A DNA stretch of 37,766 nucleotides from an uncultured Eubacteriales bacterium (lineage in GTDB: Bacteria > Bacillota > Clostridia > Christensenellales > Aristaeellaceae), in the NCBI GenBank assembly GCA_900316415.1, contig ONCV01000022.1, positions 1 to 37,766 of the forward strand. Reading direction: 5' to 3'. Position numbers and translations under genes: made by a program. The notes beneath the pieces are model-generated. The model saw only the letters and a list, made by a program, of their open reading frames with translations. It had not been told where the DNA came from and ran no database searches. Shown one piece after another: positions 1 through 8,170 of this stretch (position 1 is its first letter; the number at the start of each line of letters is the position of its first letter).

Positions 1-681
1 GGTCCACTCTTCGACAACCTTGCCGTCCTTGTCGATGATCTGGATCTTCGCGCCTTCCAGCTCCTCGCCGTCCGCCACGTCAACCTTGCTCACCTTCACT
101 TCGGTGACTTTGTTCTTGAATGTTACCAGAGCTCCAGTCTTATCCGGAGTTGCGGAAATCACTCCATCCCCTTCATCCTTCAGTGTTACGGTAATCTCAG
201 TGATCGTATTATCGTAGATGACGGTCTGATCCATGCCCTTCACTTCAGAGATGGTATAAACCTTCGTGCCTTCGCCATCCGTCAGATCATCGAGGCTGTA
301 GGTCAATGTCTTGAAGGTTACCTTACCGTCCGCATCGTTCTTCTGGCTGTCAAGCAGATTCTCACCTTCCTTCAATTCGAAGGTGAACTCTCCTTCTTCA
401 AGATCCCGTCCATCCAACTCCTTCAGCGCTGTCAGATTCAATTCGCCTTCAGCGCTGTAGGTATTGGTGATAGTATCGGTCGAAGGCGTATAGGTTACTT
501 CTGTGTCGAGCTTTCCTTCTCCAGCATCAGTAACTTTAATCTTCGCGGTGATCGGATCAGAGCCTTCCCAACCAGTGTCGAAGCCTTCAGTTGTTTCTGT
601 GATCTTGTACTCGTAGGTCTTTCCGGCATCAGCCAGCGTGAAGTTGATCTTGCCGAAGCTCACTTCTCCAACGTCACACGG
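1..681 (-). pseudogene. Out-of-frame continuation of the Cna-B/pilin-repeat adhesin (partial at left edge)
   Basis: Read on the minus strand, this stretch is fully open from about 681 to base 1, but in a different frame from the 674-4327 coding region. It continues the same protein family. The first part (SFGKINFTLADAGKTYEYKI...) is the second half of a streptococcal-pilin-type isopeptide repeat. A second repeat follows (LTALKELDGRDLEEGEFTFE), and then the start of a SpaA/Cna-B-like domain (VKVSKVDVADGEELEGAKIQ). It has no start codon of its own with a ribosome binding site and no stop inside the window. The upstream frame ends in ...FTLAAV-stop at 674-676, about a dozen residues short of where the repeat should join this segment. 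I infer a small out-of-frame deletion, either a real mutation or an assembly collapse in repetitive DNA. The C-terminus, where an LPXTG motif might lie, is outside the window. Confidence 0.75.
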
Positions 682-3600
682 CTGCCAGCGTGAAGGTTAC
701 CTTGCCATTGGCCGGCCATTCCTTCCCGGAGATCGCCTTCTTCGCCTTCAGCGTTTCTTCGCCTTCTGCGTAGTAATGGTTAACGAAGACGTGGATTTCA
801 TTCCCTGTTTTCTCGCCTTCTTTATAGCTTACATTGATGGTTCCGTGGCCATCATCGGACGTGGTAATCTCAACCTGATGCTCGGCCGCGCTGTACCACA
901 TTCCATCCTTTACGTAGTACTCCAGCCCATCAGTTCCCTGCTTTTTCTCCGCTCCATCCGGATGAGTTTCTTTAATAATATACTTATATGTCTTATCAGC
1001 TTGCTGCTCATTATAAGACAGATCATCAACTAACCTATATGAGCTTCCCGACGGAACAAGATCCGCGTTTCCAGCGAAATATACCGTCGTTTCAGGATCG
1101 ACCTCATCACTGGTAGCAAGCAATGTCTCCGTGCTGCCATCTACGCGATAAAGCTCAAAAGAGTACTTATTGCCACTGGGCAGGTCAGCTGTTCTCTCCT
1201 TCTTTGCCATGAGCACCGCATTTCCGGATGCTGTATAGCTATCAGTGTTGGTAATTGTAAAGCGTTTAGTATTATTATAATCCTCTGACGTAATCGTCGT
1301 ATTGAAACTGTTTTCAGATGCTCCGGAAACCGTTTCCGTTATAGTATATGTGATTCTATTCCACTCAGAATCATAGGCTGGCAGGTTATCAAACTTATGG
1401 CTCTTTTTGTCAGCATTCAGTACCACATTGGCAACTTCCTGCGACCCATTCATAACATGAACGGTTACCGTTACGCCATCAGGCCATCTTGTTTCCCCAT
1501 TCAGATTCCAAAGTTTACGGACATACAGGGATGTTTTGTCTATGGAGTTCTGAACCGCCGTTTCCCCGATAGCAATATCATCGTCCCACTGCTCAGAATG
1601 AATCTCTGAACCGTTATGATTGTAGTTCTTCGCGATGATGGTACCGCCCCAGTTACCTCCCAGATTTACAACACTTCCATTTGGCGCAAGAAGGATGCCG
1701 CTGGTGTTTGCACCTGTTTGAATATCTCCTGCATATGGTTCGGTTCCATTCAAAACATTCCAGAGAATCCTGGACGGCCAGTTGTATCCGTCATGGTTGA
1801 ATAACGCATTTACTACAATAAAACCATTGGGGAACTCGCTGCTGTGCAGTTTTACATTCGGTTTGAATGATCCATTATTCGAAGATACATCAACATTGAA
1901 AACAATGAAACGTCCATCGTAATCCACATCCACGTAATCTACGATGTCATTTGCATTAATGTTGATGATGTTCACATCGTTGCTGCTCTCAGCGGTTGCA
2001 AGCATCTGCGAGAGCGAGGTAAAACTTGTAAAATCGGCCGGCATATTATAGGAAGCTGCGCCATCGGTACCGGCCTTAAGGATCACCGCTTGAGCGCTTG
2101 CATCCAGGCTAGCATTTAATCCTACTACTCGATCATAATCTTCAGGCTGAACAATAAACTTTTTTCCGCTTCCCGCACGAGCCTTGGTAATTAATTCTTT
2201 TATAATATTATCTGTAGCAGACGACAGCGGTCCAAAGTAGTTAAAATAATTGATATTGCTCAGAGAAATATCATTTGTTCTGCTGGTTTCATCCTGTACA
2301 TCTATCACGTTTCCATCTTTGTCCAGGAAAGAAACATTGATGCGACCGGCTCCTTCGCCAGTAACCTTCGTATTGCTGTTCCAGGCAATTTCTGTTCCGT
2401 CTATAACTTCATATACACGATAGGTTCCAGAGTACAGTCCATTGAAAGTCGTTTCAGCAAAGCCATTGGCATCCGTGGTGACTGTTTCGGTCCATTCGGA
2501 CGTATTATCGCCTCCGATGCCTCCGTCAGACGCATCCATCTTGGTAATCATCTTGAGCTTCAGGGTAACAGTACGTCCGACAACAGGATTACCATCTGCA
2601 TCGACAAACTGTTTTTTAACTTTTATCTTGTTGTTGCGAAGGTTATTCCCGGAAAAGCCCCAGTCCTTTAGCCCGGTATTCAGGGTCGAAACGCTCCAAG
2701 CAGCTCCATTGGACTCCATATCGACATGGTGTCCGGTCCAGTTCAAAGTATAGAAGCCAAAGTGAAGGGCGTTTCTCAGATCGTCGATGATTTCTCCCCT
2801 TGTAAGCGTTCCCCGGGGAGATGTCAATGTAATTGTATCGACATAAAGGTCCTTGTCGGGATTATCAGGGTCACTCTCCTTCGCATGAGAATTATCATAT
2901 GAAGTAAGACAATACCCCCCTAAAACACTTCCAACATTAAGCCTTTCCGCATTATTTTGTTCCAGGGCATCCGCTATGCTTGTAATACTCTTCCCCGGCT
3001 TTGTTTTCAGCAAATAGGCCGTTACGGATTTTTCCCCGCCCGTATATTTCTCATTTTCTATAAGTTGTCCGTTGCTGTTATACCATGTGTCAACATGTAT
3101 CTCTTTCCCGCTGTTATCAAAACTTACCTGCTCAAGATGATATGATGTTACAGTAGTATCATGCTCTGCAACAACCAGAAGGAAAACTTTATCGTCATCC
3201 GTAACTGTCAGCGGAATATCACCTTCACGTGAATCCGCCACGATTCTAACAACAAATTCCTTCTCTTTCGCTTTTCGAACGGAAATCGTTGTCCCGCCTG
3301 TGCTGCTTGGGATATTTGCAAAAGCTTCCCAACCGTCAGGACTTGCATTATCTAATGCCGTATTACTTACATTATAATATGAAGGAGAGTTTAGACTATA
3401 CTTATTGTTTGGATCTGCAATGAATCGAATATCTCCCGGACTGATCGTATGAATCTCTGGATCGTAAAAGAAAGTCTTGCCGTTTTCGTTCAATGAATTA
3501 GCGTCTGTCATCGTAAACTGAGTCAGGTTTACAGAAACTGTATTTTGACTCGATGGATTAACCTCTACCAGAGTATATCCGGCAATTGAGTTGTCCGACT

Positions 3601-4327
3601 TGTTTCTGACATAGGCCCGAATATAATATTTCTCATCCGTCCTTAGCGGCTGGAAAGCTGTCCGATTCCCAGTAACTGTATAATTGCCCTCTGATCCTTC
3701 CCTGATAGCCTGTGCATCATAGAAATCGATCGTGACAGGATAGGATTCCGGTTCACCAAGGGTCACAGTAAAATTGGCAGCTCCTCCAGTAACAGGATCG
3801 GCAGTAATGCCAAGAACCTTATACCCGTTAATAGTTTTCGCTTCGTTTTCGGTAGTCATATACGACTTGCCATCGGAATAGTTATACACTCCCTTATATT
3901 GGGGCAGCTGATAAATGCCAAGCGTAACGGAACTGTTATCAGCAGGATTTCCATTTCCATTTTGGCCCATAAAAAGATCATTATTCGCGTCTTTCTTGAC
4001 AACGACCACAGGGTTACTGCTTATATTTTTATCAGCCAAAGACACGGCCAGATACCCTGTGCCGGCACCATAGGGCAAATCTGCAGAAGCTATGATCCAA
4101 TAATTCCCACTAGTATTGGGAAGGTTCCCACTTTGATTAGTAAAAGTCACAGAAATAGAATTTATCGTTTTACCCGTCTGGCTCTGCGCGGCAGAACGCA
4201 TCGACATTCCGCCCCCCTCAGACGTAGCCAGAGTTTGCTCACCCGCCAGGGCGGACGCAGGAACCATATTGAAGACCATCATCAGCACTGTCAGCAATGC
4301 CATGATTCTGTTCAGCTTCGTCTTCAT
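674..4327 (-). CDS. Large secreted adhesin with choice-of-anchor-A-like, Cna-B and pilin isopeptide domains, prematurely stopped
   Basis: This encodes 1217 aa of a cell-surface protein. Residues 1-28 are a signal peptide ending PASALA. Residues about 570-690 resemble a SpaA/Cna-B prealbumin-like domain (KVKKQFVDADGNPVVGRTVT, with a YRVYEV strand). Residues about 690-915 resemble the choice-of-anchor-A/collagen-binding domain (SNINYFNYFG near the start, GTIIAKNYNHNGSEIH at the end). A Cna-B domain (LYVRKLWNLNGETRWPDGVT) covers about 930-1035, followed by pilin-type isopeptide repeats from about 1040. Such proteins typically form stress-resistant stalks that bind host or plant-fibre ligands. 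The ATG at 4327 follows AGAAGGAG. The gene is second in an operon behind the 676-aa repeat protein. It is clearly more AT-rich than its neighbours, which suggests transfer. The frame stops at 674, but homologous sequence continues in another frame, so the native protein was longer. Confidence 0.8.
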   Translation of the reverse strand: MKTKLNRIMALLTVLMMVFNMVPASALAGEQTLATSEGGGMSMRSAAQSQTGKTINSISVTFTNQSGNLPNTSGNYWIIASADLPYGAGTGYLAVSLADKNISSNPVVVVKKDANNDLFMGQNGNGNPADNSSVTLGIYQLPQYKGVYNYSDGKSYMTTENEAKTINGYKVLGITADPVTGGAANFTVTLGEPESYPVTIDFYDAQAIREGSEGNYTVTGNRTAFQPLRTDEKYYIRAYVRNKSDNSIAGYTLVEVNPSSQNTVSVNLTQFTMTDANSLNENGKTFFYDPEIHTISPGDIRFIADPNNKYSLNSPSYYNVSNTALDNASPDGWEAFANIPSSTGGTTISVRKAKEKEFVVRIVADSREGDIPLTVTDDDKVFLLVVAEHDTTVTSYHLEQVSFDNSGKEIHVDTWYNSNGQLIENEKYTGGEKSVTAYLLKTKPGKSITSIADALEQNNAERLNVGSVLGGYCLTSYDNSHAKESDPDNPDKDLYVDTITLTSPRGTLTRGEIIDDLRNALHFGFYTLNWTGHHVDMESNGAAWSVSTLNTGLKDWGFSGNNLRNNKIKVKKQFVDADGNPVVGRTVTLKLKMITKMDASDGGIGGDNTSEWTETVTTDANGFAETTFNGLYSGTYRVYEVIDGTEIAWNSNTKVTGEGAGRINVSFLDKDGNVIDVQDETSRTNDISLSNINYFNYFGPLSSATDNIIKELITKARAGSGKKFIVQPEDYDRVVGLNASLDASAQAVILKAGTDGAASYNMPADFTSFTSLSQMLATAESSNDVNIININANDIVDYVDVDYDGRFIVFNVDVSSNNGSFKPNVKLHSSEFPNGFIVVNALFNHDGYNWPSRILWNVLNGTEPYAGDIQTGANTSGILLAPNGSVVNLGGNWGGTIIAKNYNHNGSEIHSEQWDDDIAIGETAVQNSIDKTSLYVRKLWNLNGETRWPDGVTVTVHVMNGSQEVANVVLNADKKSHKFDNLPAYDSEWNRITYTITETVSGASENSFNTTITSEDYNNTKRFTITNTDSYTASGNAVLMAKKERTADLPSGNKYSFELYRVDGSTETLLATSDEVDPETTVYFAGNADLVPSGSSYRLVDDLSYNEQQADKTYKYIIKETHPDGAEKKQGTDGLEYYVKDGMWYSAAEHQVEITTSDDGHGTINVSYKEGEKTGNEIHVFVNHYYAEGEETLKAKKAISGKEWPANGKVTFTLAAV

Positions 4328-4389
4328 TCTTCAGATCGCTCCTTCTGGTTGATTTCACGCAATCAAGTCATATGAGGAAAAGCGCCGCA

Positions 4390-4419
4390 ATGACCGTGTC
4401 CGACATCAAACACGGTCAT
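4390..4419 (-). terminator. Hairpin between the two surface-protein genes
   Basis: A perfect 10-bp inverted repeat (ATGACCGTGT / ACACGGTCAT) with a 10-nt loop lies just past the stop codon of the 676-aa protein. On the minus strand it is followed by GCGGCGCTTTTCC, a poor U-tract. It could be a weak terminator that reduces expression of the downstream adhesin, or an mRNA-stabilising hairpin. Confidence 0.5.
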
Positions 4420-4429
4420 CGCCTCTCGT

Positions 4430-6460
4430 TCAGACTCCTTCTCCCTCCGACGCCGTGGGTTCTTCCACCGTCTCCGCGGGCTCATCCGCCGTGGGTGCAG
4501 GCTCATCCATCGTCACCACGGGTTCTTCTGCTGCGGGTGCAGGTTCTTCCGCCGTCTTCACCGGCTCTTCTACCGTCTCCACAGGCTCTTCCACTGTGGG
4601 AGCGGCTTCTTCCTCCGTCTCCGTGAGTTCTTCCGCCGTGGGAGTGGCTTCTTCCTCCGTCTCGACGAGATCCACCTTCACACGCCAGAGAATATCGAAA
4701 TTCTCTTCCGTGATCACGATATCGAATTCCTCATCATGGATTTCCGTATCGGTCCATTCTTCCTCGCCTTCGATGGCGTTCTGCCAGATCACCAGGTAAT
4801 CCACATCTTCAAAGCCTTCCAGGTGAGCCTTGAAATGGGCGGTATCACCAACATCGGGATTCTCCGTATCAAAGGTGATCTCGAATGTCACGCTGCGTTC
4901 AACCTCGGGGCTTTCGTCAGTGGTTTCCGTCGCCGCGGTCTTCTCATCTTCCGGAATGATCCCGGTTTCAGTTCCGGAATTGGCTTCCTTCGCCGCATCC
5001 TCGGTCACCGGCTCTTCCTTGGAATCTGCATTCTCTTCCGCGGGTTCTTCGCCGGCTTCCTCCCCTTCCGGAGTTTCTTCCTTCTCTTCCGTTTCTTCAG
5101 TTTCTTCGGTGGGTTCTTTCTCTTCCGTTTCCTCTATCTCTTCCGTTTCCTCTATCTCTTCCGTTTCCTCTATCTCTTCCGTTTCCTCTATCTCTTCCGT
5201 CTCTTCCGTTTCTCCAGTGGGTTCCTCTTCTGCTTCCTTCGTTCCTTCGGTAAGCTCTTTCGCATCCTCAGCGGGCTCGTCCTTCGCCGCCAGCATGGAG
5301 GCCTTCATCGTGAAGTCAGTGTCCGCGATCGCGGCAAGAAGAATCTCCACGGTTTTCGCGGGCAGTTCATATTCAGCCGTATACGTATCCGCTTCATTCT
5401 CAACCGCGGTGAACCGGATTTCCTGATTCTCCGCGGAAACCTTCATGAGATCACCCTTCTGGATCAGGGTCAGCTGAACGGTGTCCTTCTTCCCGGCCTT
5501 CAGGGTAATCCGGAGAGGTTCACCGGCCTTCACAGTGCCTTCCACCGTGCCGCCGACATTCAGCTCCAGAGGAGTTTTCTCTTCGCCTTCCGCGTCATCC
5601 GTATCCACGGAGTCCGCCTCCGGATCGGCAGTCCCTTCCAGGTCAGCGGGTTCTGTCGAAGCAGCGTCCCCTTCCGGATTGGCATCCGCATCCCCGGGTT
5701 CGTCGGTATTATCTCCCGCTTCAGTGGGTTCCGTCGTCGCCGGCTTCTCAGCGGATTCGGAAGGAGTTTCTTCCTTCTCGTTATTCACGGGCGTTTCGGG
5801 AACCTTCTGCTCTTCCGACGTCTCGATGGACGCAGGTTCAGAAACCGTTTCCGCCTGCGGAACGGTCACTTCAGTAGGCTCCTTGTTATTCGCCGGCTCT
5901 TCGGGAATAACATTCGTTTCCTGCGGAACCTCCTCCGGAATCACAGCAGGAGCAGGTTCCTCCTGTTTTTCTTCCGGTTCCGCATCCTGTACGACGGGTT
6001 CAGCAACCGTCTCCGTCGGTTCTTCCGGGGAAACGGGCGCCGCGGCCGGAGCAGCGGGCTCCTCTACGGGAGCAGCGGGCTCCTCTGCCGGAGCAGCGGG
6101 TACTTCTGCCGGAGCAGCAGCAGGCTCCTCTGCCGGAGCGGCAGGTTGTTCTGCGGCCGGAGCGACGTCCACGGGGGTTGTATCCGCGGGAGCTTCATTA
6201 GAAGGCGTCTCGGAAGGAGCTTCCTCCACGGCCGGTTCCTGCGCAGGCGCCGGATCCTGGGGGATCTCTTCAGGGACTTGCGCCGGCGCGGCAGGCTCTT
6301 CCACGGGCGTTTCCGCCGCCGGTTCCGCCGCCGGTGCTTCCAGAATCACAATCTGTTCTTCCGCTTCCGCCGCCAGGGCGAAATTCGCCGTGCTGAGAAC
6401 GCCGGTGAACAGCATGGCCATCGTGCACAGGATTGCGAGAATACGTTTTGCCTTCAACAT
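4430..6460 (-). CDS. Secreted acidic repeat protein (Pro/Ala/Glu-rich, TEE-repeat surface protein)
   Basis: 676 aa. I chose the ATG at 6460 because GAGGGG lies 7 nt upstream; an upstream in-frame TTG has no such site. A signal peptide (MLKAKRILAILCTMAMLFTG...ALA) is followed by a long low-complexity stretch rich in PAEEPAA units. Two beta-rich segments come next: one around residues 300-390 (LNVGGTVEGTVKAGEPLRIT), and a C-terminal Ig-like segment (VTFEITFDTENPDVGDTAHF, ending ILWRVKVDL). Between them lies a strongly acidic TEEIEE tract encoded by a perfect 18-bp tandem repeat. No LPXTG or C-terminal membrane anchor is visible. The highly negative, extended sequence suggests a wall-spanning or secreted spacer, but no function can be assigned. 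It is first in the operon with the downstream adhesin and is driven by the promoter at 6661-6689. Confidence 0.75.
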   Translation of the reverse strand: MLKAKRILAILCTMAMLFTGVLSTANFALAAEAEEQIVILEAPAAEPAAETPVEEPAAPAQVPEEIPQDPAPAQEPAVEEAPSETPSNEAPADTTPVDVAPAAEQPAAPAEEPAAAPAEVPAAPAEEPAAPVEEPAAPAAAPVSPEEPTETVAEPVVQDAEPEEKQEEPAPAVIPEEVPQETNVIPEEPANNKEPTEVTVPQAETVSEPASIETSEEQKVPETPVNNEKEETPSESAEKPATTEPTEAGDNTDEPGDADANPEGDAASTEPADLEGTADPEADSVDTDDAEGEEKTPLELNVGGTVEGTVKAGEPLRITLKAGKKDTVQLTLIQKGDLMKVSAENQEIRFTAVENEADTYTAEYELPAKTVEILLAAIADTDFTMKASMLAAKDEPAEDAKELTEGTKEAEEEPTGETEETEEIEETEEIEETEEIEETEEIEETEEKEPTEETEETEEKEETPEGEEAGEEPAEENADSKEEPVTEDAAKEANSGTETGIIPEDEKTAATETTDESPEVERSVTFEITFDTENPDVGDTAHFKAHLEGFEDVDYLVIWQNAIEGEEEWTDTEIHDEEFDIVITEENFDILWRVKVDLVETEEEATPTAEELTETEEEAAPTVEEPVETVEEPVKTAEEPAPAAEEPVVTMDEPAPTADEPAETVEEPTASEGEGV
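5120..5191 (-). repeat. Four perfect 18-bp tandem repeats inside the acidic tract
   Basis: The unit CTCTTCCGTTTCCTCTAT (plus strand) occurs four times without a mismatch, with a degenerate fifth copy after 5191. On the coding strand each unit encodes six residues of the (E)IEETE(E) pattern. Because 18 is a multiple of 3, gain or loss of copies keeps the frame and would only change the length of the spacer. Confidence 0.9.
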
Positions 6461-6655
6461 CTTTTTGCCCCTCTTTCCCAATCTATCCCTCAGGTATCTG
6501 AGTTTTCATGTCGGTTGGTAAACACCTGCTATATCAAAGGACCTTTGGCCCTGTTCCGCTCCGGCTTCCCATGCCGTGGAATACACGATATGCCATCGGG
6601 TAACCTGCTCCGAAAGGGGAGTGGTTGAACCGGATGGCAACGCTTCTTATTACAG
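6461..6655 (-). promoter_or_regulatory. Long structured 5' leader of the surface-protein operon (candidate cis-regulatory RNA)
   Basis: The promoter at 6661-6689 leaves a leader of about 195 nt that folds well by eye. Proximal hairpin at 6591-6639: TGCCATC/GATGGCA encloses AACC/GGTT and CTCC/GGAG with a CCTTTC loop. Next, ATATC/GATAT (6587-6591 with 6531-6535) could close a multibranch domain containing CGTG/CACG, GGC/GCC and GGCC/GGTCC hairpins. A short CTCAG/CTGAG hairpin (6489-6502) sits about 20 nt before the ribosome binding site. I do not recognise a known riboswitch class: the GCAAACC and GGGACGCAAAGCC signatures of cyclic-di-GMP-I are absent. That this is a regulatory RNA is inference from length and pairing. 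Confidence 0.45.
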
Positions 6656-6660
6656 AAGAT

Positions 6661-6689
6661 AATATAACTGAAAAAGCCTTTTTTGTCAA
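6661..6689 (-). promoter_or_regulatory. SigA-type promoter of the surface-protein operon
   Basis: TTGACA (6684-6689) and TATATT (6661-6666) are separated by exactly 17 bp. It reads toward the 676-aa surface protein and places transcription start near 6655. Confidence 0.8.
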
Positions 6690-7105
6690 CGCTTCAGCGT
6701 GTTTTTTAAACTATTTTCGCAGGAGATATGCGCTGTCTTTCATTTGCGTGATTTTACCGGTTTTCGCCAGCCGATATGTACGGATCCAAGCGTCATAATT
6801 CCACAATATATTGCAGTTATATTGCAATTTTATTTCCTTTTTAGCAATATCTTGAAATATATTTTGTCGTTACAATCCGGGGTCTGTTTTGATTTCTGAC
6901 ATTTTTGCTTTCGGAGCGCTGATACGGCGGTCTGTTTTTATTGCAGAGTTCTTTGGGGACCATTTCCTGTCTTTTCCCTGTTTTTTTTGTTTTTTTCAGC
7001 AAATTTTCATTCCTTTGTTGCGGAACATTCGAATCCGACTTTGGTCTTTCCCATGAATTTCAGGCTCAATTGAAGAAAGCACACAGGATTTGTTTTGGTT
7101 GAATC
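6690..7105. other. AT-rich gene-free region upstream of the surface operon
   Basis: No convincing coding region was found on either strand; the short open frames lack ribosome binding sites. The segment is much more AT-rich than the surrounding genes. It contains two direct copies of TATATTGCA (starting at 6807 and 6818, one helical turn apart) and an inverted GCAATAT at 6844-6850. These could be regulator sites for the promoter about 120 bp further along the minus strand, but nothing proves this. Confidence 0.5.
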
Positions 7106-7132
7106 AAAAAGCGACAGCCCCGATGGGGGCTG
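7106..7132 (-). terminator. Rho-independent terminator of the dGTPase-like gene
   Basis: CAGCCCC and GGGGCTG pair around a 4-nt loop (7115-7132), and on the minus strand the stem is followed by GTCGCTTTTTG. It lies 12 bp past the stop codon of the HD hydrolase gene. Confidence 0.8.
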
Positions 7133-7143
7133 CCTTCATCGCA

Positions 7144-8148
7144 TCAGAACGCCTGGAAGGAGGAGGGAACAAACAGTTCGGTGAATTTCCGGGTGGCATA
7201 CCGGTCCGTCATCCCGGAAAGGAAGTCCGCGACCCCCCGCTCCATGCCGTCCCGATAGGTAATCACGATATACTCCTCCGGCATTTCCCCGGGATGGTCG
7301 CAGAAATAGCTGAAAAGCGTCCGGATGATATAGTCGCAGCGCTTCTCCTCCGGATCCCTCCAGCCGTCCCGGTAAACCTTTTCAAACATGAATTCCCGCA
7401 GGCCGTCCATCGCGATCCCCACCTCCGGGCTCATGGTCAGATGGGGCTGGCCTTCGCTGTGGTTCACCAGATCCCGGATCATGGTATCGATCCGTTTCCC
7501 GTGGCTGTCCCCGAGCACGCGCAGGCAGTCCCCGGGGAGTTCAAAACTCTTCAGCACCCCGGCCCGCAGGGCGTCGTCCAGGTCATGATTCAGGTACGCG
7601 ATCCGGTCGGCCCGGCGGACGCACTCGCCCTCCAGGGTGGCGGGCAGCACTGGCCCGGAATGGTGCTCGATGCCGTCCCGGACCTCCCAGGTCAGGTTCA
7701 GCCCCTCGCCGTCGTTTTCCAGATGCTCGACCACCCGGCGGCTCTGCTCGTTATGCCGGAAGCCTTCGGACAGCAGGCTGTTCAGCGTCCTTTCCCCGAT
7801 ATGCCCGTAGGGCGTATGCCCCAGATCGTGCCCCAGGGCGATGGCCTCCGTCAGATCCTCATTCAGCCGAAGCGCCCGGGCCAGGGTCCGGGCCACCTGC
7901 GCCACCTCCAGGGTGTGGGTCAGGCGGGTCCGGTAATGATCCCCCTCCGGGGAGAGAAAAACCTGGGTTTTGAATTTCAGCCGGCGAAAGGATTTGCAGT
8001 GGATGACCCGGTCCCGGTCCCGCTGATAATCCGTCCGGATATCGCAGGGTGTCACCGGGCGTTCCCTGCCCCGGGTCTCCGCGGCCCGGGCCGCAAAGGG
8101 GGAAAGCAGCATGCTTTCCTGCTGCTCCGTCCGTTCCCGAATGGTCAT
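7144..8148 (-). CDS. dGTPase-like deoxynucleoside triphosphate triphosphohydrolase (HD domain)
   Basis: 334 aa. The family hydrolyses dNTPs, classically dGTP, to the deoxynucleoside and tripolyphosphate, adjusting dNTP pools. The HD metal-binding signature is present: a His in RLTHTLEVAQVARTLARAL, the HD pair in ALGHDLGHTPYGHIGE, and the distal Asp in LNHDLDDALR. The N-terminal FRRLKFKTQVF and the HHSG motif are also typical. The ATG at 8148 follows GGGAG at 6 nt. The frame extends upstream into the preceding gene, but that extension looks like an antisense or overlapping shadow and lacks family similarity. Only 22 nt separate it from the solute-binding protein gene, so the two are probably co-transcribed. 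It is in the short, non-E. coli branch of the family, and substrate preference cannot be told from sequence. Confidence 0.9.
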   Translation of the reverse strand: MTIRERTEQQESMLLSPFAARAAETRGRERPVTPCDIRTDYQRDRDRVIHCKSFRRLKFKTQVFLSPEGDHYRTRLTHTLEVAQVARTLARALRLNEDLTEAIALGHDLGHTPYGHIGERTLNSLLSEGFRHNEQSRRVVEHLENDGEGLNLTWEVRDGIEHHSGPVLPATLEGECVRRADRIAYLNHDLDDALRAGVLKSFELPGDCLRVLGDSHGKRIDTMIRDLVNHSEGQPHLTMSPEVGIAMDGLREFMFEKVYRDGWRDPEEKRCDYIIRTLFSYFCDHPGEMPEEYIVITYRDGMERGVADFLSGMTDRYATRKFTELFVPSSFQAF

Positions 8149-8170
8149 GCGCGCTCCCGCCTTTCCGGTA

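Noticed and set aside
5120..5191. CRISPR-like repeat array
   Set aside because: The repeats are head-to-tail 18-mers without spacers and lie within a coding sequence.
4736..6628. Long open frames opposite the surface-protein gene
   Set aside because: They are Arg/Phe/Gly- or Ser-rich complements of a Glu/Pro/Ala-rich repeat gene, with no ribosome binding site or family similarity.
6461..6655. Cyclic-di-GMP-I riboswitch
   Set aside because: A GGTTACC...GATGGCA stretch looks reminiscent, but the conserved GCAAACC and GGACGCAAAGCC segments are missing.
6699..6899. Small 66-aa coding frame in the AT-rich gap
   Set aside because: Phe/Ile-rich by composition, no ribosome binding site, overlaps the promoter region of the divergent operon.
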